A stretch of DNA of 64,000 bases, taken from positions 126,312 through 190,311 of the forward strand of contig NZ_JACSQV010000009.1 in assembly GCF_014836445.1 (NCBI RefSeq), in the 5' to 3' direction. This stretch comes from Cellulomonas avistercoris. Lineage in GTDB: Bacteria; Actinomycetota; Actinomycetes; Actinomycetales; Cellulomonadaceae. Shown here piece by piece: positions 49,885 through 57,922 of the stretch (positions are counted from its first letter, which is position 1; the number at the start of each line of letters is the position of its first letter). Below the pieces are notes generated by a model. The model did not search any database, was not told the DNA's origin, and saw only the letters and a program-made list of their open reading frames with translations. The translations under genes were made by a program, and so were the position numbers.

Positions 49885-50493
49885 ATGGAGACATCGCGTT
49901 CACCCAGGACGGCCGCGTGGGTCGTGGGGGCCGCCTGCGTCGGGGCGCTCCTGGCGTACGGGGTGATGCGCGCCTTCCCGGACCTCTCGCTGTTCGGCGC
50001 CGGGTCGCAGGACCGGGACGCCGAGATCGTCAGCTCGATCACCCGGGAGGAGCAGGTCGTGCTCCTGAGCCTGGGGATCGAGGGCATCGCCGAGCAGTCC
50101 GCGACGGGGTCGTTCCTGGGGGTGGACGTCCCCGGCACCGGGCGGTCGTCGTTCGTGAAGTACGGCTTCAACGCCAAGCTGGGGATCGAGGGCGGCGACG
50201 TGCGGATCGCCCGGGCCGGCGAGGACGAGCTCGTCATCTCCGTGCCCGAGTTCATCTTCATCGGGCACGACGACGAGAGCTTCAGGACGGTGGTCGAGGA
50301 CAACGGCGTCCTGAGCTGGGTGACTCCGCAGATCGACACCGTCGAGATGATCGACGACATCCTCGACGAGGGTGCTCAAGGTCAGTACATCGACGAGAAC
50401 GAGGAGATCCTCCAGGACCAGGCCAGGGCCTTCTACTCCGCCATCGTCACGAGCATCGACCCGACGGTCGCTCTCACGTTCGAGTTCCGCTGA
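49885..50493 (+). CDS. DUF4230-like single-pass membrane protein
   Basis: 202 residues. One transmembrane helix (about 12-32; WVVGAACVGALLAYGVM) is followed by an extracytoplasmic domain reading EEQVVLLSLGIEGIAEQSAT, FVKYGFNAKLGIEGGDVRIA and ELVISVPEFIFIGHDDESF. This resembles DUF4230 proteins, but the match is from memory and unverified. ATG 49885 follows AGGGAGCCTC. Its 3' end overlaps the convergent cyclase-like gene by 20 bases. Confidence 0.68.
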   Translation: METSRSPRTAAWVVGAACVGALLAYGVMRAFPDLSLFGAGSQDRDAEIVSSITREEQVVLLSLGIEGIAEQSATGSFLGVDVPGTGRSSFVKYGFNAKLGIEGGDVRIARAGEDELVISVPEFIFIGHDDESFRTVVEDNGVLSWVTPQIDTVEMIDDILDEGAQGQYIDENEEILQDQARAFYSAIVTSIDPTVALTFEFR

Positions 50494-51460
50494 CCTCGCC
50501 GTCCCACCAGGCCAGGACGCGCGCGGCGTGGAACGTCAGCCACCGGGACGGCTCGCCCGGCGGCACGTCGACCTCGAACCACGCGCGCCCCGGCAGCCGG
50601 TGCTGCTGCAGCCACGTGCCGTCGGGCTGCTTGGCGGCGCGCACGGTCTCGACCGCGTCGGCGAGACGCGGGTCGGGTGCGGTGCCGTCGTGCAGCGCCG
50701 CCGCGCGGAAGTGGTCGAGCGCGTTCAGCGTGCTGAACCGCCAGCGGAACGGGTAGGAGAACACGGTGACCCAGGGGCCGAGCGGTTCGCCCGTGGTCAC
50801 ACGCCGCAGCAGCCGGCGCTCGAGCAGATACTCCTCACCGGCGTGCCGGGCGGCACGCAGCGCGTCCGAGCCGGTCGTGGCCCCGTACGACAGCAGGCCC
50901 TTGACGGTGTTGAGCGTCGAGTGCACCGACGAGCGCGTGGAGCCCTCGACCCACTCGCAGTTCCAGCCGCCGTCGGGCAGCCGGTGCTCCGGGAACCAGG
51001 CCGCGAGCGCGGTGACGTCCGCGCCGAGCCACGCGCCGTTCGCGAGCGTGAAGGCGTTGATGCAGCAGTCGACCTCGCCGGCCCAGTAGGGCTCGTCGTT
51101 GTACTCCCAGCGGCTGTGGGCCTGGAGCTTGTCGGCCGTCCCCGCGAGCACGGCTGCGTCGAGCCCCCAGCCGCGCAGCGTGTTGAGGGTCCACGTCGTC
51201 GCCGTCCACGGCTGCCCCGCGCCGGGCTGCGCCTCGGGCCCCTCGAAGTCGAAGCCGCGCGGGAAGTACGCGCCGCCCGCCCACTGGCCGTCGTCGTCCT
51301 GCAGCGCGAGCAGCCGCGCACCGAACCCCTCGGTGGCGACACGCGCCCGGGTCGCCTGCCAGACCTCCTCGGGCGCACCGACGAGGTCACGCTCGACCTG
51401 CCACCGCAGCGCGGGGTCGGAGTCGAGCAGCCAGTCGACCAGAGCGCGCCCCAGAGCCAT
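50474..51460 (-). CDS. Squalene-cyclase/prenyltransferase-fold (alpha/alpha toroid) protein
   Basis: 328 residues with repeated QW-like motifs (LQDDDGQWAGGAYFPRG, RLPDGGWNCEWVEG, KQPDGTWLQQHRLPGRAWFE) and helix pairs characteristic of terpenoid cyclase/protein prenyltransferase toroids. It is only half the length of a squalene-hopene cyclase and lacks the DxDD protonation motif, so cyclase activity is improbable. Related short proteins are widespread in actinobacteria without known function. Confidence 0.75.
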   Translation of the reverse strand: MALGRALVDWLLDSDPALRWQVERDLVGAPEEVWQATRARVATEGFGARLLALQDDDGQWAGGAYFPRGFDFEGPEAQPGAGQPWTATTWTLNTLRGWGLDAAVLAGTADKLQAHSRWEYNDEPYWAGEVDCCINAFTLANGAWLGADVTALAAWFPEHRLPDGGWNCEWVEGSTRSSVHSTLNTVKGLLSYGATTGSDALRAARHAGEEYLLERRLLRRVTTGEPLGPWVTVFSYPFRWRFSTLNALDHFRAAALHDGTAPDPRLADAVETVRAAKQPDGTWLQQHRLPGRAWFEVDVPPGEPSRWLTFHAARVLAWWDGEVSGTRT

Positions 51461-51489
51461 GCCCCACGGTAGCGACGGCGTCCTCCCGC

Positions 51490-51552
51490 CCGGAAGTGGT
51501 CACATCTGCCGGGTGAGGGGCCGGAAGTGGTCGGATGTGCGACCACTTCCGG
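51490..51552. repeat. GTGGTCACAT-type repeat, copy 3, hairpin
   Basis: Unit GGAAGTGGTCACATCTGCC at 51492 is followed by a perfect 13-bp hairpin: CCGGAAGTGGTCG (51521-51533) and CGACCACTTCCGG (51540-51552) with loop GATGTG. It lies between two minus-strand genes, downstream of the Fe-S protein and upstream of the cyclase-like gene. Confidence 0.65.
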
Positions 51553-51555
51553 GAC

Positions 51556-51578
51556 GGGGGCGGGGGCGGGGGCGGGGG
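51556..51578 (+). repeat. G-quadruplex-capable tract, four G5 runs
   Basis: Four runs of five Gs are separated by single Cs, ending two bases before the minus-strand stop of the Fe-S protein gene at 51580. On the coding (minus) strand this is the C-rich complement, so the quadruplex would form in the template strand DNA rather than in the mRNA. Confidence 0.75.
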
Positions 51579-51579
51579 A

Positions 51580-53919
51580 TCAGTCCTGGTGGGCCAGGCG
51601 GTCGCGGAGGAGGACGGCGATGTCCGCCACCTCCGGGACGCCCACCTGCGGGCGGGGGCCCGCGGGGGTGGGCTCGTGGCGGGTGGGCTCGTGGGGGGCG
51701 GCGGGTTCGTGCGTGCCGGTCGCGGCGGCACCGGGTGTCGGGTGCGTGCCGGCGTCGTCCGGCGTCGTCCCGTCCGCCGCGCCGCTCGCGTCCGTCGCCT
51801 GGGCCGCGTCCGCCGACGCCCGCGCGTGCGCCGCGACCCCGTCGCTGAGCATCACCGTGCAGAACGGGCACGCGGTGGCGATGGCGCTCGCACCGGTCGC
51901 GACGGCCTCGGCCGCGCGGACCGTGCCGATGCGCTCGCCGATCGTCTCCTCCATCCACACCCGCGCGCCGCCGGCGCCGCAGCAGAACGACGTCTCGCGG
52001 TTGCGGGGCATCTCGGCGAGCGTGACGCCGGCCGCGGCCAGCAGCTCGCGCGGGGGCTCGTAGACCTGGTTGTGGCGGCCCAGGTAGCAGGGGTCGTGGT
52101 AGGTGACGGTGGCCCCGTCGGCGTCCTCGCCCACCCCCGGCGCGAACCGCAGCCGCCCCTCGCCGACGAGCGTGTCGAGCAGCTGCGTGTGGTGGACCAC
52201 CTCGTACCGGCCGCCCATCGCGGGGTACTCGCGCGAGATCGTGTTGAAGCAGTGGGCGCAGGTGACGACGATCCGCTGCGCGCCGACCTCGTTGAGGGTC
52301 TCGACGTTCTGCGCGGCGAGCATCTGGTACAGCGCCTCGTTGCCCGCGCGCCGGGCCGGGTCGCCCGTGCAGGTCTCGCCGTCGCCGAGCACCGCGAACG
52401 TGACGCCCGCGGCGTGCAGCAGCTCGGCCACCGCGCGCGTCGTCTTCTTGGCGCGGTCCTCGAACGCCCCCGCGCAGCCGACCCAGAACAGCCAGTCGAC
52501 CTCGGTCGCGGACTCGACGTCGACGCCGACGACCGGCACGTCGAACTCCAGGCCCTTGGCCCAGTCGAGGCGCTGGCGCGCGGGCAGGCCCCACGGGTTG
52601 CCGCGCCGCTCCATCTTGGTGAACGTGCCGCCCAGCTCGGCGGGGAACGCCGACTCCATGAGGGTCTGGTAGCGGCGGATGTCGACGATCGTGTCGACGT
52701 GCTCGATGTCGACCGGGCACTGCTGCACGCACGCGCCGCACATCGTGCACGCCCACAGGACGTCGGGGTCGATTACGCCGGACGCGACCAGGTCGACGCC
52801 CAGGTGGGGGTCCGCCTGCGCCTCGGCCGACGCCCCCGCGGCGCGTGCCGCCTGCACGTACGGGGCCGTCGCGGCCGCGTGGTCGCGCAGCGCGAGCGTC
52901 AGCAGCTTGGGGCTCAGCGGCTTGCCGGTCGCCCACGCGGGGCACTGGTCCTGGCAGCGCCCGCACTCGGTGCACGTCGCGACGTCGAGCAGCCCCTTCC
53001 AGGGCAGGTCCTCGATCGCGCCGACGCCCAGGCGCAGGTCCTCGGGCAGGTCGTCGACGGCCGTGAGGTCGAGCGGCTCGCCCGTTGCGTCCCGCAGCGG
53101 CACGAGGGAGCCCAGCGCGGGCGCGCCGTCCGGCTCGCGGCGCGCGTACACGTTGACGACCGCGAGGAACCGGTGCCACGCGACGCCCATCGTCGGCAGC
53201 AGCCCGACGACCACGAACCACGCCATCGACACCAGGATCTTCACCAGCGCGACGACGACCACGGCCGTCGCGAGCGTCCCGGGGTCCACGGCCGTCCACG
53301 ACGCCCCGAACCACGCGCTGAGCGGGAAGTGCAGCGCGGTGGCCCACGCCTCGCCGTCCTGCACCCCCAGCGCGTACTCCAGGCCCCGCAGCACCAGCAC
53401 CGCGACGACCACCAGCAGGACCGTCGCCTCGACGACGTACGCCCACACCTGGTTCGACCCGAAGAACCGCGACCGCCGCTGCGTGGCCTCCGGCTCGCTC
53501 GCGCGCGGCCGCACACGCTGCCGCAGCACGATCAGGTAGGCGATGCCGAGCAGGCCGAGCCACGCGAACGCCTCGACCGCCCACTCCAGCGGCACCCAGT
53601 GGCCGACGAGCGGCAGCCCGTACCGCGGGTCGACGAGCTGCCCGTACCCGGTCAGCAGCGTGACGACCAGCACGGGGAACGAGACCATCACCACCCAGTG
53701 CGCCGCGCGCACGGCCGGGCGCTGCTGGAAGCGCCCGTGGCCCAGCACCTCGCGCACGAGCGTGGCGAGCCGCGGCCCGACGGGCGTCCACCGCCCCGGC
53801 AGGGGCCGTCCGGTGCGCACCGTCCGCACGATGACGACGACGCCGCGCACGAACACGGCCACGCCGACGACCGTCGCCACCGCCGCCAGCACGACCGCGC
53901 CCACCTGGAGTCCGCTCAC
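51580..53919 (-). CDS. Membrane Fe-S oxidoreductase, HdrD/GlpC-like
   Basis: 779 residues. Several transmembrane helices in the first ~245 residues, with histidines (for example AAHWVVM and GVAWHRFL), resemble a NarI-type heme b membrane domain. Two ferredoxin motifs follow, CTECGRCQDQCP near 316 and CTMCGACVQQCP near 391. The C-terminal half has two CCG domains (CAGAFEDRAKK ... CTGDPARRAGNE; CAHCFNTISREYP ... CYLGRHN ... CCGAGGARVW) that bind the noncubane cluster of heterodisulfide reductases. It probably transfers electrons between a cytoplasmic donor and the quinone pool; the partner is unknown. Residues 700-760 form a Thr/Pro/Ala/Glu-rich linker. It is divergent from the Mrp operon. Confidence 0.9.
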   Translation of the reverse strand: MSGLQVGAVVLAAVATVVGVAVFVRGVVVIVRTVRTGRPLPGRWTPVGPRLATLVREVLGHGRFQQRPAVRAAHWVVMVSFPVLVVTLLTGYGQLVDPRYGLPLVGHWVPLEWAVEAFAWLGLLGIAYLIVLRQRVRPRASEPEATQRRSRFFGSNQVWAYVVEATVLLVVVAVLVLRGLEYALGVQDGEAWATALHFPLSAWFGASWTAVDPGTLATAVVVVALVKILVSMAWFVVVGLLPTMGVAWHRFLAVVNVYARREPDGAPALGSLVPLRDATGEPLDLTAVDDLPEDLRLGVGAIEDLPWKGLLDVATCTECGRCQDQCPAWATGKPLSPKLLTLALRDHAAATAPYVQAARAAGASAEAQADPHLGVDLVASGVIDPDVLWACTMCGACVQQCPVDIEHVDTIVDIRRYQTLMESAFPAELGGTFTKMERRGNPWGLPARQRLDWAKGLEFDVPVVGVDVESATEVDWLFWVGCAGAFEDRAKKTTRAVAELLHAAGVTFAVLGDGETCTGDPARRAGNEALYQMLAAQNVETLNEVGAQRIVVTCAHCFNTISREYPAMGGRYEVVHHTQLLDTLVGEGRLRFAPGVGEDADGATVTYHDPCYLGRHNQVYEPPRELLAAAGVTLAEMPRNRETSFCCGAGGARVWMEETIGERIGTVRAAEAVATGASAIATACPFCTVMLSDGVAAHARASADAAQATDASGAADGTTPDDAGTHPTPGAAATGTHEPAAPHEPTRHEPTPAGPRPQVGVPEVADIAVLLRDRLAHQD

Positions 53920-54245
53920 GGCGCCAACCTAGCCGCCACGTCGTCCCCGTTGTCGCGCACGCCGCGTCGCGCGAGGACGCAGACGGGGGAGCACGGTCAA
54001 CCGTTGGTAATATCGACGTGTTCCCCGCACCCACCACGACGTTCCCGACCAGCACGGAACCGCCGTCCACCGGCCAGGGTCCATCTGCTGGGTCGACGGG
54101 CGCCGTGCGTGGTCGCACCTTCCCATCATCGGGCTGCGGTCCTGACCTCGCGTGAGCGAGCCGGAGCCGTGCCCGCGGACCGTCCCCGACGGTCCGGACA
54201 CACCGACCGACCGACCACCCGCCCCCGACACGGACGGAGCCGGAC
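53920..54245. promoter_or_regulatory. Divergent intergenic region with long mrp leader
   Basis: No gene is apparent in this 326-base stretch. A TAATAT box lies at 54008-54013. If used, it would give the mrp operon a leader of about 230 bases. Within that leader GGACCGT-CCCCG-ACGGTCC (54177-54195) forms a tight hairpin, followed by a short run of GACC repeats near 54206-54219. These could be attenuator elements; no known riboswitch was recognised. Confidence 0.4.
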
Positions 54246-57200
54246 GTGCTGCTGCTGCTGACGATCCACCTCGCAGCAGCCCTCGTCGCGCCCGTCCTCT
54301 TCCGCTGGTGGGGTCGCCGCGCGTTCTGGGCGCTGGCGGCGGCGCCCGCGTCGGCGGCCGTGTGGGCGCTGACCTGGACCGGTGAGGTGCAGGCCGGGCG
54401 AGGCCCGACCGAGGTCGTCGAGTGGGTACCGGCGCTCGGGCTGGAGCTGAGCTTCCGGCTCGACACCCTGTCGTGGCTCATGACGGTCGTGGTCGGCGGT
54501 GTCGGCGCGCTCGTGCTCGTCTACTGCGCCGCGTACTTCTCGCCGACGGCGTCCGGGCTGGGCCGGTTCGGCGGCGTGTTCACCGCGTTCGCGGGGTCCA
54601 TGCTCGGCCTCGTCACGGCCGACGACATGCTCCTGATGTTCGTGTTCTGGGAGCTCACGACGGTCACGTCGTACCTGCTCATCGGGCACTACGCGGACCG
54701 CAAGGCGAGCCGCCGCGCCGCCATGCAGGCGATCATCGTGACGACCGCGGGCGGGCTGGCGATGCTCGTCGGCGTCGTCATCCTGGGGCACGCCGCGGGC
54801 ACGTACTCGATGTCCGCGCTCATGGCGGACCCGCCGGCCGCGTCGGCCGCGGTCGTCGCCGCCGTCGTGTGCCTGCTCGCGGGCGCGGCGACGAAGTCCG
54901 CGCTCATCCCCTTCCACTTCTGGCTGCCCGCGGCCATGGCGGCCCCGACGCCCGTCAGCGCGTACCTGCACGCCGCGGCCATGGTGAAGGCCGGCGTCTA
55001 CCTGGTCGCGCGCTTCGCGCCCGCCTACTCCGAGCTGCCCGTGTGGCGCTGGACGATCGTGGTCCTGGGCTGCGGGACGCTGCTGCTCGGCGGCTACCGG
55101 GCCCTGCGCCAGCACGACCTCAAGCTCGTCCTCGCGTTCGGCACCGTCAGCCAGCTCGGCCTCATCATCCTGCTCGTGGGCCTCGGCACGCAGGCCACGG
55201 CGCTGGCCGGCCTCGCGATGCTGGGCGCGCACGCGATGTTCAAGGCGGCTCTGTTCCTCGTCGTCGGCACGGTCGACGTCGCGTGCGGCACGCGCGACCT
55301 GCGGCGCCTGTCCGGCGTGGGCAGGGCGCTGCCGTGGACCGCGCTCGCGGGCGGGCTCGCGACCGCGTCGATGATCGGGCTGCCGCCCTTCGCGGGGTAC
55401 GTCGCCAAGGAGGCGGGGCTCGAGGGCGTCGCCCACCTCGAGGACGGCACGATCGGCTGGATCGTCCTCGCGGCGGTCGTCGTCGGGTCGGCGCTCACCG
55501 TCGCGTACGGGCTGCGGTTCTGGTGGGGCGCGTTCGCGACCAAGGACGCGCTCGTGCCGCAGTCCAAGACGCAGGACTCCGAGGGCGTCGCGACGACGAC
55601 GTCGCTGGCCGCGGGCGGCGACGAGTCGGTCGAGCCGGCCCCCGTCATGCGCCCGTCGTTCCTGCTGACCGCGCCCGCGCTGATCCTGTCGTTCCTCGGT
55701 CTGGCGGTCGCGCTGCTGCCGCACCTCGGCGAGCACCTGCTCGCGCCGTACGCCGGGACGTACCCGGTGGGGGAGCCCGGGCACCTGCTGCTGTGGGGCG
55801 GGTTCGGACTCGTGCTGTGGCTGACGGTCGGCATCCTGAGCGCCGGCGGCCTGCTGTTCCTCGTGCGCGACAAGGTCGAGCGGTGGCAGGCGCGCGTGCC
55901 GCACCTCATCGAGGCCGACCACACCTACCGCCGCTCGATGCGCAAGCTCGACGACCTCGCGGCCGACGTCACGGCCGTCACGCAGCGTGGTTCGCTGCCC
56001 CTGTACCTCGGCGTCATCCTCTTCACCTGGGTCGTGGCGGTCGGGACGGCGCTGGTCACCGGCACGTCGCTGCCCACCGAGACCCGGCCGTGGGACTACG
56101 CGGCCCAGACCGTCTTCGCGGGCGCGGCGATCGTCGCGGCGATCCTCGTGGCGCGGGCCCGCCGGCGTCTCAAGGCCGTCATCCTCGCCGGCATCTGCGG
56201 CTACTCGATCGCCGGCATGTTCCTGCTCTACGGCGCGCCGGACCTCGCGGTCACGCAGGTGCTCGTCGAGACCATCACGCTCGTCGTCTTCGTGCTCGTG
56301 CTGCGCCGCCTCCCCCCGTACTTCTCCGACCGGCCGCTCGCCGGGTCGCGCTGGCTGCGGCTCGGGCTGGGGCTCGCCGTCGGGCTCGTCGTGGCGGGTG
56401 TCGCGCTGGTCGCACCGTCGGCGCGCGTGCACCCGCCGGTCTCGGCCGACTTCGCGACCGAGGCCTACGAGTTCGGGGGCGGCAAGAACATCGTCAACGT
56501 GACCCTCGTCGACATCCGCGCGTGGGACACGATGGGCGAGATCTCGGTGCTGCTCGTGGCTGCCACGGGCGTCGCGTCGCTCGTGTTCCTCTCGGCGCGC
56601 GGCGGCCGGATCTTCCGTGAGCGCGAGGCGCCCGCCGACCGCGCGGTGTGGGGCGGCACGCCGGACCCCATGGCGACGCTGCGGCGCCCGAGCACGGCAC
56701 CCGGCGGGGCCGAGCCGGACGTCGAGGCGCCCCCGACGCCGTCGGCGGGCACGCCGCGCGCCGTCGGGTCGCGTGCGCGCGAGTGGCTGCGCGCCGGGCG
56801 CACGGTCGCGCCGCAGCGCCGGTCGGTGGTGTTCGAGGTCGTCGTGCGCCTGCTCTTCCACACGATGATCGTGTACTCCGCGTTCCTGCTGTTCAGCGGG
56901 CACAACCAGCCCGGCGGCGGGTTCGCCGCGGGCCTCGTGACGGGCATCGCGCTCGCGGTGCGGTACCTCGCCGGCGGCCGCTACGAGCTGGGTGAGGCTG
57001 CGCCCGTGCAGCCGGGCGTGCTCCTGGGCACCGGGCTGTTCCTGTCGGCGGGTGTCGGGCTCGTGGCGCTGTTCGTCGGCGGCAACGTCCTGGAGTCCTG
57101 GATCTTCGAGTTCCACCTCCCGATCTGGGGGGACGTCAAGCTCGTGACCAGCCTGTTCTTCGACGTGGGGGTGTACCTCGTCGTCGTCGGGCTCGTCCTG

Positions 57201-57383
57201 GACATCCTGCGCAGCGTGGGGGCCGAGATCGACCGTCGTGCCGAGACCGGTGAGGACGACGTCGCCGAGCACGCCGTCAGCGGGTACGACCACGTCGTGG
57301 TCGCGCGCACGCGGTCGGGTGCCGTGGACCCGGCGGCAGTGCCGCCGGACCTGGGCGGCTCCGGTCGGGGGGTGACCCCGTGA
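54246..57383 (+). CDS. mrpA: Mrp Na+/H+ antiporter subunits A and B, fused
   Basis: 1045 residues from GTG 54246. The first ~780 residues are MrpA: the NuoL-like core with FVFWELTTVTSYLLIG, AATKSALIPFHFWLPAAMAA and SAYLHAAAMVKAGVYL, and an MnhA C-terminal extension. After a Pro-rich loop (about 810-845) comes an MrpB domain: FEVVVRLLFHTMIVYSAFLL, GHNQPGGGFAAGLVTG and FDVGVYLVVVGLVLDILRS. MrpA and MrpB are separate proteins in most firmicutes but fused in many actinobacteria. The complex expels Na+ in exchange for protons and supports alkali and salt tolerance. It overlaps mrpC by 4 bases. Confidence 0.95.
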   Translation: MLLLLTIHLAAALVAPVLFRWWGRRAFWALAAAPASAAVWALTWTGEVQAGRGPTEVVEWVPALGLELSFRLDTLSWLMTVVVGGVGALVLVYCAAYFSPTASGLGRFGGVFTAFAGSMLGLVTADDMLLMFVFWELTTVTSYLLIGHYADRKASRRAAMQAIIVTTAGGLAMLVGVVILGHAAGTYSMSALMADPPAASAAVVAAVVCLLAGAATKSALIPFHFWLPAAMAAPTPVSAYLHAAAMVKAGVYLVARFAPAYSELPVWRWTIVVLGCGTLLLGGYRALRQHDLKLVLAFGTVSQLGLIILLVGLGTQATALAGLAMLGAHAMFKAALFLVVGTVDVACGTRDLRRLSGVGRALPWTALAGGLATASMIGLPPFAGYVAKEAGLEGVAHLEDGTIGWIVLAAVVVGSALTVAYGLRFWWGAFATKDALVPQSKTQDSEGVATTTSLAAGGDESVEPAPVMRPSFLLTAPALILSFLGLAVALLPHLGEHLLAPYAGTYPVGEPGHLLLWGGFGLVLWLTVGILSAGGLLFLVRDKVERWQARVPHLIEADHTYRRSMRKLDDLAADVTAVTQRGSLPLYLGVILFTWVVAVGTALVTGTSLPTETRPWDYAAQTVFAGAAIVAAILVARARRRLKAVILAGICGYSIAGMFLLYGAPDLAVTQVLVETITLVVFVLVLRRLPPYFSDRPLAGSRWLRLGLGLAVGLVVAGVALVAPSARVHPPVSADFATEAYEFGGGKNIVNVTLVDIRAWDTMGEISVLLVAATGVASLVFLSARGGRIFREREAPADRAVWGGTPDPMATLRRPSTAPGGAEPDVEAPPTPSAGTPRAVGSRAREWLRAGRTVAPQRRSVVFEVVVRLLFHTMIVYSAFLLFSGHNQPGGGFAAGLVTGIALAVRYLAGGRYELGEAAPVQPGVLLGTGLFLSAGVGLVALFVGGNVLESWIFEFHLPIWGDVKLVTSLFFDVGVYLVVVGLVLDILRSVGAEIDRRAETGEDDVAEHAVSGYDHVVVARTRSGAVDPAAVPPDLGGSGRGVTP

Positions 57384-57922
57384 CGGACGTCGTGATGAGC
57401 CCCAACCTCGTGTTCGTCGTGACCATCGGCGTGCTGTTCACCGTCGGGGTCTACCTGGTCCTCGAGCGCAGCCTGACGCGCATCCTGCTGGGCATCGTGC
57501 TGCTCAGCAACGGCACCAACCTGCTGATCCTCGTCGCCGGCGGCGCGGCCGGTGCGCCGCCGCTGATCGGGGTCGCGTCCGACCGCCCGATGAGCGACCC
57601 GCTGCCGCAGGCGCTCATCCTCACGGCCATCGTCATCACGCTCGGGCTGACGGCGTTCCTGCTGGCCATGGCCTACCGCTCGTGGCAGCTGCACCGCCAC
57701 GACGAGGTGCAGGACGACGTCGAGGACCGCCGCATCGTGCGCCTCGCGGCCCGCGACGAGCGCGCGTTCGAGGACGCCGACACCGAGTCCGACGGCGAGA
57801 CGCTCGACGAGGAGGCCGCCAGCGCGCGCGACGAGACCGACGAGGGCGAGGCGTTCGACGGGGCGCCGTCCGAACGCCCGCCGCCGCGCACCGACCACAC
57901 CACCCGGGAGGAGGGACGATGA
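57380..57922 (+). CDS. mrpC: Mrp antiporter subunit C
   Basis: 180 residues. It is a NuoK-like three-helix protein: VFVVTIGVLFTVGVYLVLER, LLGIVLLSNGTNLLILVAGG and DPLPQALILTAIVITLGLTA are the standard MrpC markers. Beyond residue ~105 is an acidic, disordered tail of about 75 residues (DEETASARDE-like composition), longer than in the usual ~115-residue MrpC. It overlaps neighbours by 4 bases on both sides. Confidence 0.94.
   Translation: MTDVVMSPNLVFVVTIGVLFTVGVYLVLERSLTRILLGIVLLSNGTNLLILVAGGAAGAPPLIGVASDRPMSDPLPQALILTAIVITLGLTAFLLAMAYRSWQLHRHDEVQDDVEDRRIVRLAARDERAFEDADTESDGETLDEEAASARDETDEGEAFDGAPSERPPPRTDHTTREEGR

Noticed and set aside
51500..54481. Long minus-strand frame of about 990 codons over the Fe-S protein
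   Set aside because: Arg/Gly/Ala-rich shadow; the true Fe-S protein with cysteine motifs is in a different minus-strand frame.
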